Positions 27,401 to 36,110 of a stretch of DNA of 64,000 bases are shown one piece after another. The position numbers and the translations under genes are program-made. Each line of letters starts with the position of its first letter. The first letter of the stretch is position 1. The stretch comes from Desulfosarcina alkanivorans. GTDB taxonomy: Bacteria; Desulfobacterota; Desulfobacteria; Desulfobacterales; Desulfosarcinaceae. The stretch is from assembly GCF_009688945.1 (NCBI RefSeq), contig NZ_AP021874.1:2480001-2544000 (forward strand). The letters run 5' to 3'. The notes beneath the pieces were generated by a model. That model did no database searches, was not told the origin of the DNA, and was given only the letters and a program-made list of their open reading frames with translations.

Positions 27401-27616
27401 TCGCTGGAGGCAGCGCCCGTCGGCCTGGCACTGGGCGCCCCGGTCTATTCGGACGACGGCGGATCGACCTACGGATACAGCCCGCTGGTCTCTGGAGGCG
27501 GCGGTGCGCAGACGGGTTTTGACGGCCGCGTGAGCCACTGGCGCCTGCCGGTGGTCGGCACGCTGGAGGGCAGTGGGAGCAAATTTACCATGAAATACCA
27601 GGTGGTCGTGAAATGA
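24449..27616 (+). CDS. Large DUF11-containing surface protein
   Basis: A 1055-residue exported protein with a signal segment (about residues 12-33, ending CRA). The N-terminal region (about 50-150) is DUF2341-like (WHYRAPITIP). Two further beta-sandwich regions follow, the second with LFDDGSHGDAAANDGIWS as in choice-of-anchor X proteins. A first DUF11 domain is near 530-650 (SLYPGDVLAYTITL, VTDVLPAS) and a second near 930-1050 (AAGPGDLITYTVQVVNTG). No sortase-type tail or membrane anchor is seen, so it is either released or held by partners in the operon. Second gene of the sigma-54 operon. Confidence 0.85.
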   Translation: MHPPIRTYPTHPHWIIGLLVALMTMVAPPCRADLRSGPTWFDANGVGSAPDWHYRAPITIPSDSVANSTIRIDVDFDALLTALGISGTFDADSPRIVKEDGSLAAIQQFTDTVYAGGTDEPGNGQGEIRFILEESGPSTCYLYFDITENGTKAPWPAADTINGNFELDTDNLGALAGWDVDAESGFDAEVRPGETVTVNAVSTDGTPHTGEYAFLLGSRSADEPVSASPAVTLSRSITVPASNPGSLTLRYRAEGWDSSADYDSRYDFIRIRIDGDTVVGPDAGNYAGQPYSPNYGTGYISWNEPGYGRYNYWDRDTGGDAHLGMGLSAGDEPWFDVSASLTAYAGQTVTLEITSNHVHQYRSWFHVDDVAWSVRTLSLGEPQAFGADISRPLTAFPGRFLSIAAVVDARADSVLADVYDQDDNLAAAGIVLFDDGSHGDAAANDGIWSNNGADPAYPTVAIPSGAAIGGVWTTVVLALDGSGNRVSATDGLVHNPSVTGTDETQANFFNIDEQGFTIIEPVPDLSTSTKTVVDLNGGSLYPGDVLAYTITLVESAGMPAADVRVTDVLPASVTGFNLISIPSEAAGTFTDATGTLDVSGISLPGGGSDTIVFEVTVGASAATGATIDNTAAITVPGGTGAGPTVSSPPVSAIPATGNKQLYLRTTTALSRTPPEEPGSNQRIVPNSSHSWTLTPALQQALTIQAGTVSVPVRLMMSRPNLGSSNRSTSIDIDVSGIGSLTNIPVTVGGSVLEYNFSIPLASAPPFSLPPGTAPVLTVSTSNRAIRVYTTSGGTPSRVLLGVDTVINVDSVGFYDDAYPGGTAVASAPPGNTVYVRSVISDPFGSFDISGAFLTLEAPSGGTVLNGVAMDEVLDSGAATKVFETAYDLPGFGSDGTWTATVTATEGTEGTIIHQGAAPLFVGAPLLTVLKSASSTAAGPGDLITYTVQVVNTGTSAAVNIEMDDAMSPYTALRIAYDGTGALPFSLEAAPVGLALGAPVYSDDGGSTYGYSPLVSGGGGAQTGFDGRVSHWRLPVVGTLEGSGSKFTMKYQVVVK

Positions 27617-27728
27617 GGAGAATCGCGACTGGAAGCCGCTCCAGCGAAATCATCCACACCGGAAAAAATATTCTGATTCAGGAGAGAATTTTAAATTGGT
27701 CACTTCAACTTACAGGGAGGAAAGAAAG

Positions 27729-28223
27729 ATGACACTGAGAACATTTTTAAAACTGGCCGCAGTCATCCTGATGCTGATGCCCATCGACGCCTGGGCCAAG
27801 CCGGATGTAAAGGTGTCCATCACGGCGGAAAAAGAGATCAGCGTCGTGGAAAACGGACAGACCGTGGTCAAACGCATTCCCGCCGACACGGTAGCGTCCG
27901 AAGAGACCCTTTTCTATACCCTCACGGTGGCCAACCACGGCGACGAGAAGGTCACCAACGTGGTCCTCAAAAACCCCCTGCCCGAAGGCACGGCCTACGT
28001 CGCCGACAGCGCCTACGGGGAGGGCAGCACGATTCTGTTTTCAGTGGATGGCGGAAAGAATTTCCACACGCCCCCGCAGCTGACCGTCACCGTCAAAAAG
28101 GCTGACGGCAGCAGCGAAAAGCAGAGCGCCGCTGCGGATCAATACACGCACATCCGCTGGACCATCGCCGACATAGCGCCCGGAAAAACCCTGAAACTGG
28201 GATATGAAGCCACGGTCAAATAG
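27729..28223 (+). CDS. Small DUF11-like exported protein
   Basis: A 164-residue protein from ATG 27729 with GGAGG nine bases upstream. After a signal peptide (residues 1-22, ending AWA) it is one beta-sandwich with DUF11 features (ETLFYTLTVANHGDEKVTNVVLKNPLPEGTAYV). Being a single-domain unit, it may be a minor subunit or connector for the larger DUF11 proteins on either side. The gap of 112 bases before it carries no evident promoter. Confidence 0.8.
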   Translation: MTLRTFLKLAAVILMLMPIDAWAKPDVKVSITAEKEISVVENGQTVVKRIPADTVASEETLFYTLTVANHGDEKVTNVVLKNPLPEGTAYVADSAYGEGSTILFSVDGGKNFHTPPQLTVTVKKADGSSEKQSAAADQYTHIRWTIADIAPGKTLKLGYEATVK

Positions 28224-28255
28224 CCGTTCATGAAACCGATTAAAAAGGAGAAAAA

Positions 28256-28306
28256 GTGAGAAGAAAATTGCAGGACAAGAATGGATGGGCCCGGGCCGGG
28301 CCGTAA
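28256..28306 (+). CDS. 16-residue ORF with strong ribosome site
   Basis: GTG 28256 follows AAAAAGGAG by five bases and reads VRRKLQDKNGWARAGP before TAA. It lies in the 175-base gap between two DUF11-operon genes. It may be a leader peptide, the residue of a lost gene, or chance. A GC palindrome (GGGCCCGGGCCGGGCC) overlaps its end. Confidence 0.2.
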   Translation: MRRKLQDKNGWARAGP

Positions 28307-28398
28307 GCCGGTCAGTCGACCATCGGAAAAGATCCTCCTTACGTTCCACAACGTCAACCAGTACGTCAGCGAATAATGTTCAAGGAAGAGGAGATGTC

Positions 28399-29670
28399 AT
28401 GAAAACCAAGGTTAAAAAAAGAGATTCAAAACAGACGGTCACTTTATTTTGGACGGCAGTCCTGCTGGTCATGGTTTTGGCTGCGGCCCCTTGGGCGTTG
28501 GCCAGCACCGCAGAAAACACCCAGATTGTCAACACGGTAAACGTCACCTGGGACGATGTGACGGGACTCAACAGCTACGATACCGATGCCACATCCACAG
28601 TAACCGTCGCCCTGCTTCCTTCTCAACCGAACATCGCGTATGCGCCAGCCTTTATTTCAACTGAGCTTACGGCAGCGAACTTAACATACACGATTACCGG
28701 CACTGCCAATGGCGATGATACGTATACGATTGCATTGACCAACCCCGCTAATGCTACCGTGGGCGGCCTGACGTTGCCGGCATCGGATACGACGATCACC
28801 GACCTGGGTGGAACCACGTTAGTGGAGCCTACCGATGGAAGTTTTGAGATCACGGTTCCCCATGACGGTAGTACCGACACCCCTGCTTCAATCAATAGCA
28901 TCGTAGTAGACGATTGGATCGTTATAGGCGGCACTGCCTATCAGGTTACGAGTATTACTGAGGCGGATACCTCCACCACCTCAACTATCCAGCTGAGCAA
29001 TTTGGATGCCGACTTAAATACTTTGCCCGCTCCCAGTGGATCCGTCGGTGACATTGTAGGTGAACAGCAGACAATTACTATTGCGGTGACCACGGGCGCT
29101 TTTCCAGGCACGGATACAACCAGCGTTGAGGGCACCCACGATGTTGACGCTACTATATCGTGGACAGGCGACTCGGTCCCTCAGGCCACTGATACAGTCA
29201 TCACCGTCCGTCGCCCATTACTCACTGTACAAAAATTTGTTCAGGTCGCCCCAGGAAGTGCTGAGGCACCCGGAGGCGGCAATTCAATTATGGTAAATAC
29301 CGGCAGCGGTAATCGGATGTACTGGACAAATATTGTTGCCCCCCCCGAAGCAACGCTTGAGTACATCATCAGGGTCTTCAATGGCGCGGCTACGGACGCC
29401 ACCAACGTGGTGATTGAAGACACCATTCCCCCGTTCACGACCTATGTGGATAATTCCATGAAACTTGATCCGGGAACTGGCGTTTTTGAAGATTTAAACG
29501 ATACCACTGCAGATGCCGGCGAAACCGACGGCAACACCCCCGTCGAAACGATCTGGATCTATGCCGGCAACGGCGGCTCTGACACGGATGCTGGCGGTAA
29601 CACCGGTACCGGCGGCACCATCGCCGCTGGTGCGACGTCCATCGGCGTATTCCAGGTAACCATCTACTGA
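28399..29670 (+). CDS. DUF11-like exported beta-protein, GC-poor
   Basis: A 423-residue protein from ATG 28399 preceded by GAGGAG (28388-28393). A signal peptide ends in ALA near residue 34. The mature part starts ENTQIVNTVNVTWDDVTG and contains Thr/Asp-rich repeats, then a DUF11 domain near residues 275-370 (LEYIIRVFNGAATDATNVVIEDTIPPFTTYV). It resembles the next gene product, sharing INSIVVDDWIVIGG and NGIRVDDIVFVGS blocks. Base composition from about 28600 to 29450 is visibly poorer in GC than in the neighbours, suggesting later acquisition or gene conversion. No anchor is seen. Confidence 0.8.
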   Translation: MKTKVKKRDSKQTVTLFWTAVLLVMVLAAAPWALASTAENTQIVNTVNVTWDDVTGLNSYDTDATSTVTVALLPSQPNIAYAPAFISTELTAANLTYTITGTANGDDTYTIALTNPANATVGGLTLPASDTTITDLGGTTLVEPTDGSFEITVPHDGSTDTPASINSIVVDDWIVIGGTAYQVTSITEADTSTTSTIQLSNLDADLNTLPAPSGSVGDIVGEQQTITIAVTTGAFPGTDTTSVEGTHDVDATISWTGDSVPQATDTVITVRRPLLTVQKFVQVAPGSAEAPGGGNSIMVNTGSGNRMYWTNIVAPPEATLEYIIRVFNGAATDATNVVIEDTIPPFTTYVDNSMKLDPGTGVFEDLNDTTADAGETDGNTPVETIWIYAGNGGSDTDAGGNTGTGGTIAAGATSIGVFQVTIY

Positions 29671-29703
29671 TGCACCGAACCTGATCCGAAACCGTTAGAC
29701 GCA

Positions 29704-29729
29704 GGGCGCCGGGAGAAATCCCGGCGCCC
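29704..29729. terminator. 11-bp hairpin with GAAA loop between two operon genes
   Basis: Perfect stem GGGCGCCGGGA (29704-29714) and TCCCGGCGCCC (29719-29729), loop GAAA. No T tract follows, so it is more likely a transcript-stabilising or processing hairpin, or a partial terminator that lowers expression of the following genes. Confidence 0.6.
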
Positions 29730-29759
29730 ACCGGATTCAATCTGCAAGACAGGTGCATC

Positions 29760-30992
29760 ATGAAAAAACTATTCTCGATCATTGCCTTATTTTTTCTCTT
29801 TTCCGTTTGTGTCCACGTCGGTCGCGCCCTGGCCGACGTGGCAGCCAACGCCCGGATCGTCAACCAGGCCACCTTGTATTTCGATGACGGATCAGGGGTG
29901 ATTCAGTCGACCGATGCGTCCGTCATCGTCACCGTGGCCCATGTTCCCGGCATCCCCACCCTCAACGCACCGGCCGACGGAGAAGTCGCCTATATCAACG
30001 CGATGACGCCAATCACTTATAACTACACCATCACCGCCGGCGGCAACGGGCCGGACACCTACACAATTAACAGCAGCATCGCGGACCAGTCCAACAACGG
30101 CAGCGACGCCGGTTTCAGTTTTGCCGCATCGACCGGCCCGGGCGAAACCGTCACCATCGCCGGAAGCACGGCGTCCATCGACCTGGGCGCCACCATCACC
30201 ACCACCGGCAGCACGACGTCGGTCCTCCAGGTACCGGCCGATGGCGTCGCCGACAATGCGGTCAACGGCATCAGGGTGGACGACATCGTGTTCGTGGGCA
30301 GCGGGACCCCGACACGGGTGACCGCCGTCAGCGATCCGGATAGCGGAACGGCCACCATCACCCTGGCCGATGCGCTGTCCACCGATCCGGATGCCGGGGT
30401 CACGGTTCTGGAACAGGGGGCCTTTACCCTCACGGTCACCTCCGGAACCATCGACACCACGGGAACCGACATCGTGGTGACCGTGGACACAACCGCCGTG
30501 AGCACGGACGCACCGGCCAGCGATACGGTCGTTGCCAGCTATACCAGCGGCAGTGCCACCCTCACCAAATACGTAAGAAATGTGACCAGCGCCAACGGCA
30601 CCACCGGCTTGAGGCAGTTCACCTTCAGAAGCGCCACTCACGACTTTTTCACCGGCGGGGTCACCGGCGCGCCGGGTGACACGCTGGAATACCTGCTGCT
30701 GGTTGAGAATCCCGGCAGCGGCCAGGTGACCGGTTGCAGCATCGAAGACGTGCTGCCCATCGATTTCGTATCCTTTGTTTCCGATGCCTACGACTCGGAC
30801 GAGCTGGTCTACGTGGATGTGACCGGCGGCACCGAGGATCAGTTCACCCAGACCACCGGGGACGACCCGGCCACCGTGGACGGGGCCGATCTGACGGTCC
30901 ATGTGGGCGCCGGCGCCACCATCACCGATGGCGGCGATGTGGCCGGAAACGCCAGCGTTTTCATCGCCTACCAGGTCACCATCAACAATTAA
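29760..30992 (+). CDS. DUF11-like exported beta-protein, paralogue
   Basis: A 410-residue protein with a signal peptide (residues 1-25, ending ALA). The mature N-terminus (DVAANARIVNQATLYFDDGSG) matches the general scheme of the preceding protein, and both share a Thr-rich repeat core and a DUF11-like domain (GAPGDTLEYLLLVENPGSGQVTGCSIEDVLPIDFV, near residues 300-340). It is normal in GC content, unlike the preceding paralogue. No membrane anchor is visible. Probably a second structural subunit of the same assembly. Confidence 0.82.
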   Translation: MKKLFSIIALFFLFSVCVHVGRALADVAANARIVNQATLYFDDGSGVIQSTDASVIVTVAHVPGIPTLNAPADGEVAYINAMTPITYNYTITAGGNGPDTYTINSSIADQSNNGSDAGFSFAASTGPGETVTIAGSTASIDLGATITTTGSTTSVLQVPADGVADNAVNGIRVDDIVFVGSGTPTRVTAVSDPDSGTATITLADALSTDPDAGVTVLEQGAFTLTVTSGTIDTTGTDIVVTVDTTAVSTDAPASDTVVASYTSGSATLTKYVRNVTSANGTTGLRQFTFRSATHDFFTGGVTGAPGDTLEYLLLVENPGSGQVTGCSIEDVLPIDFVSFVSDAYDSDELVYVDVTGGTEDQFTQTTGDDPATVDGADLTVHVGAGATITDGGDVAGNASVFIAYQVTINN

Positions 30993-31013
30993 CCGGAGGC
31001 CGATGGCCAACCC

Positions 31014-34000
31014 ATGACCCCGTGTCTGTCACATAACGAAAATCACCCCCCTGAAAAGGGAGTGATCCGCCACCACGACCGGCCCGCTTTGCCCGGCAGG
31101 CCGGCAGTGGAATGTGACAGGAAAAAACGCACCGCCAGCCGCATCGCGACCCTCCTCCCCGTGATGCTGCTGGCGGTGCTGCTCCACATGGGACCGGCCT
31201 TTGCCGTTACCCCTTTCATCAATTCAGCCAACCTGGTCCGTTCCGGTACGGTGGTCGACGCCTCGTCGGTCACCGCCTGGTTGAATGCCCCCACCATATC
31301 GGCAATCGCCTTCTACCAGTATGCGCCCACCGCGCCCGACGCCGTGCCGACCATGATTCCCGGCACATCGACCAGCAGTGACGGCAGTACCTCCGGCGAC
31401 ACCCGGCCCCTCAACCAGATTTTTGCCGCCGGCAGCAGCGACCCCATCGACATGGGCAGCCCGGTGCCCCTGCTGGCGGCGGCGGTCTACCACCAGAACG
31501 AGCCGGTTTTCGTCCAGGTGGCCGATGGCGACCAGGACCGTGACCCGACCGTGGCGGAAACGGTGTGGGTGCTGGTTACGGTGGCTGAAATCGGGGAGAG
31601 CGAACTGCTGCTGCTCACGGAAACCGGCTCGAACTCGGGGATCTTTCTCGGATACATCCAGAGCACGGGCAGCGGCGCGGCAACCCCCTTCGACGGCCTC
31701 CTTCACGTGACCGCCGCGGCCCCGCTGGTGGGAGAATACGTGGACAGCGGCGATGCCACCGACCGGGCCACGGCATCGGTCATGGTCGATCCCTACGGCG
31801 TCGTCTTCGACAGCAGCACGGGCAGCCCCCTGGACGGTGTGGGCCTCACCCTGGTGGATGCCGCCACCGGGCAGCCGGCCACGGTGTTCGGCGATGACGG
31901 CACGAGTCGCTTCCCGGCCACCATCACCTCCGGCTCGACAGCCACCGACAGTTCCGGCCGCACGTACCGCTTCCCTGCCGGCGGGTTCCGCTTCCCCTTC
32001 GTGGCCCCCGGGGACTACCGTATGGAGATTGCCGCGCCAACCGGCTACGGTGCCCCCTCGGTGGTGCCCACGGCCGACCTCCAGGGGCTGCCGGGCGGGC
32101 CTTTTGCCATCCGCGATCCGGGTTCGCGGGGCGAGACGTTCACCATCAACCCGGGGCCGTCGGTGAATCTGGACATCCCCGTCGACCCCCTGGCGGGAAC
32201 ACTGTGGCTGCGCAAAAGCGCCTCTGTGGACACCGTGGCCATCGGCGATTTCCTGCAGTACACCCTGGACCTGGAAAACACCGATACGGACGATGCCGGA
32301 GGGGTGGTCCTCACCGACCGCCTGCCGGCCGGATTCCGCTACCAGGATGGATCGGCCAGGCAGGACGGCAGCCCCGTCGACGACCCGCAGGTTTCTGCCG
32401 ACGGCCGCACGATTTCATTCAGCACGGGCAGCCTGCCGGCCGGCGAGTCGCTCCAGGTGCGCTACGTGGTGGAAGTGGCCGCCGGCGCACGCCTGGGCGA
32501 CGCCGTCAACACGGCGGTGGCGGCCGACAATGCCGGCGACAGTTCCAATTCGGCCTCGGCCACCGTGCGGGTCGAAGAGGATCTGCTGCGCAGCAGGAAT
32601 GTCATCGTGGGCCGCGTGATTGCCGACAATTGCGATGACCTGGCCACCGATGCCGCCGACGGGGTTCAGGGCGTACGCATTTACATGGAAGACGGCGCCT
32701 TCGTGGTCACCGACGGCCAGGGCATGTACCACTTCGAAGGCGTGACCAAAGGGGTTCACGTGGTTCAGCTGGATGTGGACAGCCTGCCGGACACCGTGGA
32801 GATCTTCCCCTGCGAAACCCATACCCGCCATGCCGGCACCCCCTGGTCCCAGTTCGTCGACCTCCAGGGCGGCACCCTCTGGCGGGCCGATTTTCACGTG
32901 GCCCGCAAACCCGGCGTGGACCCCGCCAAGCCGGTGGCCGGCAGCCACCGCCAGCCCGGCTGCGGCACCCCGGGCGATCCCGGAGATGCCGGCCCCGCCG
33001 GACCGGCCGCCGGGGACGAAAGCCCCGGCCTGCTGGCCCCGGCCGACGGCAGCCGCCTGACCCATCCGGTCAACGCCGTTCGCGTGCGCCTGGACTCGCG
33101 CCTCAAACCCCGGCTGCTTCTGGACGGCCGGGAGGTTTCCACCCAACGTATCGGGTTCACCCTCAAGGATCCCGACAGCAAGACCACGCTCTACTCCTAT
33201 ATCGGGGTCGACTTCGGCGCCGCCGGCCGGCATACCCTGGAAATCCAGGGCATCGGCCCCTTCGGCAACGCCCGCTTCAGGCAGGCCGTTTCGGTGGTCC
33301 GAACCGGCCAGATCGCCGCCATCCGCCTGCTGTCCGCCGAGGGCAACGTGGCCGACGGCAAGACCCCGGTCACCGTCTCACTTGAACTGCTGGACAGTGA
33401 CGGCCGGCCCATCGCGGCCCCGGCCGACCTGGACATCCGGGACGGCAACCTCAAGCCCTGCCAGGCCGGCGGCGACGCACTCACCCGCCGGGAAGCGGAT
33501 GAGACAAAGACGGTCCACGTGGCCGCGGACGGCCGGGTCCGCTTTGCCCCGGTGACCACCAGCGGCCGCTACACGGTGTCCCTGGGCTACAATGACGCCG
33601 CGGTGGACATCGATCTTTACGTCAAGCCGTTTCTGCGCGACTGGATCATCGTGGGTCTGGCCGAAGGCACCGCCGGGTACAATACGGTTTCCGACAACAT
33701 GGAAAGTCTCGCCGACGCCGATGGGGAAGAAAAATTGTACACGGACGGCCGCGTGGCGTTTTTCGCCAAGGGCAAGGTCCGCGGACGCTGGCTGCTGACC
33801 CTGGCCTACGACTCGGAAAAAGACAGGGACGATCCCGACAACACCCTGTTCCGGACCATCGACCCGGATGCCTACTACACCCTGTACGGGGATGCCACCA
33901 CCCAGCAGTATGATGCGGCCAGCATCCGCCAGCTCTACCTCAAACTGGAACGCGAGCAGTTTTACCTGCTGTTCGGCGATTACGACACCGGACTCACCGT

Positions 34001-36071
34001 GACCGAACTCGGCAAATACAGCCGCACCCTCAACGGCCTGAAGACCGAGTTTGCCGGGCGGACCGTCAGCTTCAGCGGATTTGCCGCCGATACGAGCCAG
34101 GCGTTCGTCAGGGACGAGATCCGGGGTGACGGCACCTCCGGCCTTTACCGGTTGACCCGCAACGACATCCTGATCAACTCGGAAAAAATCACGATCGAGA
34201 CCCGCGACCGCTTCAAAAGTGAGGTCATCCTCTCCAGCCAGTCGTTGAGCCGCCACGTGGACTATACGATCGACTACGATGCGGGCACCCTGTTTTTCAA
34301 ATCTCCGGTCCCCAGCCGGGACAGCGGGTTCAACCCCATCTTCATCATCGTGGAGTATGAGTCCGACGACCGGACGGACGCGTCCTATACCTACGGCGGG
34401 CGTGGGTCGCTGCGGATCATGGACGGGCGGGTGGAAGTGGGTGCGACCACCATTCACGAGGGGCCGGTGAACGCCGAGGGCGACCTGGTGGGCGCCGACC
34501 TGTCCGTGGCGCTGGATGAGAAGACGACCTTAAAAGCGGAAGTTGCCGCCACCCGCCGCGAGGAGACCGGAGACACGCTGCGTGACAGCGCCTGGCTGGC
34601 GGAAGTGACCCGCACCACCGGGCGCATGAACGCCAGGGTCTATGCCCGCGAGCAGGGTGAGGATTTCGGCCTCGGCCAGCAGAGCGGCAGCGAGACCGGC
34701 ACCCGAAAAATCGGGGCCGAGGCGGACTACCGGGTAAACCGGTCAGTGATCCTGAGCGGTGACGTCTACCGGCATACCAACCTGTCCACCGACACCGAGC
34801 GGGACATGGGTGAAGGCCGGGCCACCTGGGATACCGGCGATTACCGGCTCTACAGCGGCCTTCGCATGGCCGAGGACCGGCAGGGCGACGGATCGGTGGA
34901 CCGGTCCAGGCTGCTGCTGGCAGGGGTCTCCCGATCCCTTTACGCGGACCGGCTGCAGCTGCGCGTGGACCACGAGCAGTTGATCGGCGGCGGCGACAAC
35001 AGCAGCGCCTACCCCACCCGGACCGTGGCCGGGGCGGACTTTCGCCTCACCGACACGGTATCACTGTTCGGTGAACAGGAACTGACCTGGGGCAGCGATG
35101 AAGACACCCAGTCCACCCGGGCCGGCGTCAAGGCGACCCCATGGCGCGGCGGCCAGCTGGGCACATCTGTGGGCAGGGACTATGCCGAGGCATCCGGACG
35201 GGTGTTCGCCAACCTGGGGCTCAACCAGACCTGGCAGGTCAACGACCGCTGGACCGTGGACGGCGGGTTCGAGCGCAGCCATACCATCGAGGCATCCGGC
35301 GATCCCTCGCTGGGCGGTCTGGCGGACGACGACTTCACCGCCCTGAGCCTGGGGGCGGGCTACCGGGCCGGCATCTGGTCGTGGACCTCCCGCGCGGAAA
35401 GCCGCTTTGCCGACGACGAGAAAAAATGGAACCTGCTCGGCGGTTTCATCGTGGAGCCGATCCGGGGCCTGGGGCTGTCCGCAGGGCTGGAACTCAACAT
35501 CACCGACACGGAACAGGGTCAGGACGAAACGACCGGCGACATCCGGCTGAGCCTGGCCTGGCGACCAAAAAATACCCGCTGGATCGTGCTGGACCGCTTG
35601 GACTTCCAGTTCGACAGCAGCGACGGCAGCGGCAGCGACCTGGACAGCCAGCGCGTCATCAACAATCTCAACGTCAACTTCAAGCCCGATCATCGCCTGC
35701 AGGTCGGCCTGCAATACGGCGCCAAATATGTGCTCGATACCATCGACGACGACACCTACACCGGGTTTACCGACCTGATGGGCATCGAGGCCCGCTACGA
35801 CATCACCCGCCACTGGGACGTGGGCCTGCGCGGCAGCGTGCTGCACGCCTGGAATGCGGGCCAGGTGGACTACAGCGCCGGGGTTTCCGTGGGCTACGCC
35901 ATGGTGAAAAACGCCTGGCTCAGCGTGGGCTACAACATTGCCGGATTCGAAGACGACGATTTCTCGGCGGCCGGCTACACGGCACGGGGGCCTTTCGTGC
36001 AGTTCCGGCTCAAATTCGACCAGCGCACGGTGCGCGACATGGTCGACTGGTTCGGTGGCATGGGGCGATAG
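31014..36071 (+). CDS. Giant DUF11/SdrD-like protein with putative outer-membrane barrel
   Basis: A 1685-residue protein, last in the sigma-54 operon. A long N-terminal lead precedes a hydrophobic signal segment near residues 46-64 (ending AFA). A DUF11 domain lies near 397-520 (VAIGDFLQYTLDLENTDTD), and an SdrD/carboxypeptidase-regulatory beta domain near 528-590 (GVRIYMEDGAFVVTDGQGMYHFEGV). From about residue 870 to the end there are alternating amphipathic strands rich in Tyr, Trp and Arg, ending FVQFRLKFDQ..., consistent with an outer-membrane beta-barrel. It could export or anchor the smaller DUF11 proteins. Start uncertain: GTG codons nearer the signal are possible, and a 4-codon ORF (31003-31017) with GGAGG overlaps the ATG. 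Confidence 0.85.
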   Translation: MTPCLSHNENHPPEKGVIRHHDRPALPGRPAVECDRKKRTASRIATLLPVMLLAVLLHMGPAFAVTPFINSANLVRSGTVVDASSVTAWLNAPTISAIAFYQYAPTAPDAVPTMIPGTSTSSDGSTSGDTRPLNQIFAAGSSDPIDMGSPVPLLAAAVYHQNEPVFVQVADGDQDRDPTVAETVWVLVTVAEIGESELLLLTETGSNSGIFLGYIQSTGSGAATPFDGLLHVTAAAPLVGEYVDSGDATDRATASVMVDPYGVVFDSSTGSPLDGVGLTLVDAATGQPATVFGDDGTSRFPATITSGSTATDSSGRTYRFPAGGFRFPFVAPGDYRMEIAAPTGYGAPSVVPTADLQGLPGGPFAIRDPGSRGETFTINPGPSVNLDIPVDPLAGTLWLRKSASVDTVAIGDFLQYTLDLENTDTDDAGGVVLTDRLPAGFRYQDGSARQDGSPVDDPQVSADGRTISFSTGSLPAGESLQVRYVVEVAAGARLGDAVNTAVAADNAGDSSNSASATVRVEEDLLRSRNVIVGRVIADNCDDLATDAADGVQGVRIYMEDGAFVVTDGQGMYHFEGVTKGVHVVQLDVDSLPDTVEIFPCETHTRHAGTPWSQFVDLQGGTLWRADFHVARKPGVDPAKPVAGSHRQPGCGTPGDPGDAGPAGPAAGDESPGLLAPADGSRLTHPVNAVRVRLDSRLKPRLLLDGREVSTQRIGFTLKDPDSKTTLYSYIGVDFGAAGRHTLEIQGIGPFGNARFRQAVSVVRTGQIAAIRLLSAEGNVADGKTPVTVSLELLDSDGRPIAAPADLDIRDGNLKPCQAGGDALTRREADETKTVHVAADGRVRFAPVTTSGRYTVSLGYNDAAVDIDLYVKPFLRDWIIVGLAEGTAGYNTVSDNMESLADADGEEKLYTDGRVAFFAKGKVRGRWLLTLAYDSEKDRDDPDNTLFRTIDPDAYYTLYGDATTQQYDAASIRQLYLKLEREQFYLLFGDYDTGLTVTELGKYSRTLNGLKTEFAGRTVSFSGFAADTSQAFVRDEIRGDGTSGLYRLTRNDILINSEKITIETRDRFKSEVILSSQSLSRHVDYTIDYDAGTLFFKSPVPSRDSGFNPIFIIVEYESDDRTDASYTYGGRGSLRIMDGRVEVGATTIHEGPVNAEGDLVGADLSVALDEKTTLKAEVAATRREETGDTLRDSAWLAEVTRTTGRMNARVYAREQGEDFGLGQQSGSETGTRKIGAEADYRVNRSVILSGDVYRHTNLSTDTERDMGEGRATWDTGDYRLYSGLRMAEDRQGDGSVDRSRLLLAGVSRSLYADRLQLRVDHEQLIGGGDNSSAYPTRTVAGADFRLTDTVSLFGEQELTWGSDEDTQSTRAGVKATPWRGGQLGTSVGRDYAEASGRVFANLGLNQTWQVNDRWTVDGGFERSHTIEASGDPSLGGLADDDFTALSLGAGYRAGIWSWTSRAESRFADDEKKWNLLGGFIVEPIRGLGLSAGLELNITDTEQGQDETTGDIRLSLAWRPKNTRWIVLDRLDFQFDSSDGSGSDLDSQRVINNLNVNFKPDHRLQVGLQYGAKYVLDTIDDDTYTGFTDLMGIEARYDITRHWDVGLRGSVLHAWNAGQVDYSAGVSVGYAMVKNAWLSVGYNIAGFEDDDFSAAGYTARGPFVQFRLKFDQRTVRDMVDWFGGMGR

Positions 36072-36110
36072 GGACAGGGTGAGGGGTATTCTGGAAGGCC
36101 TCAGCCAGGA

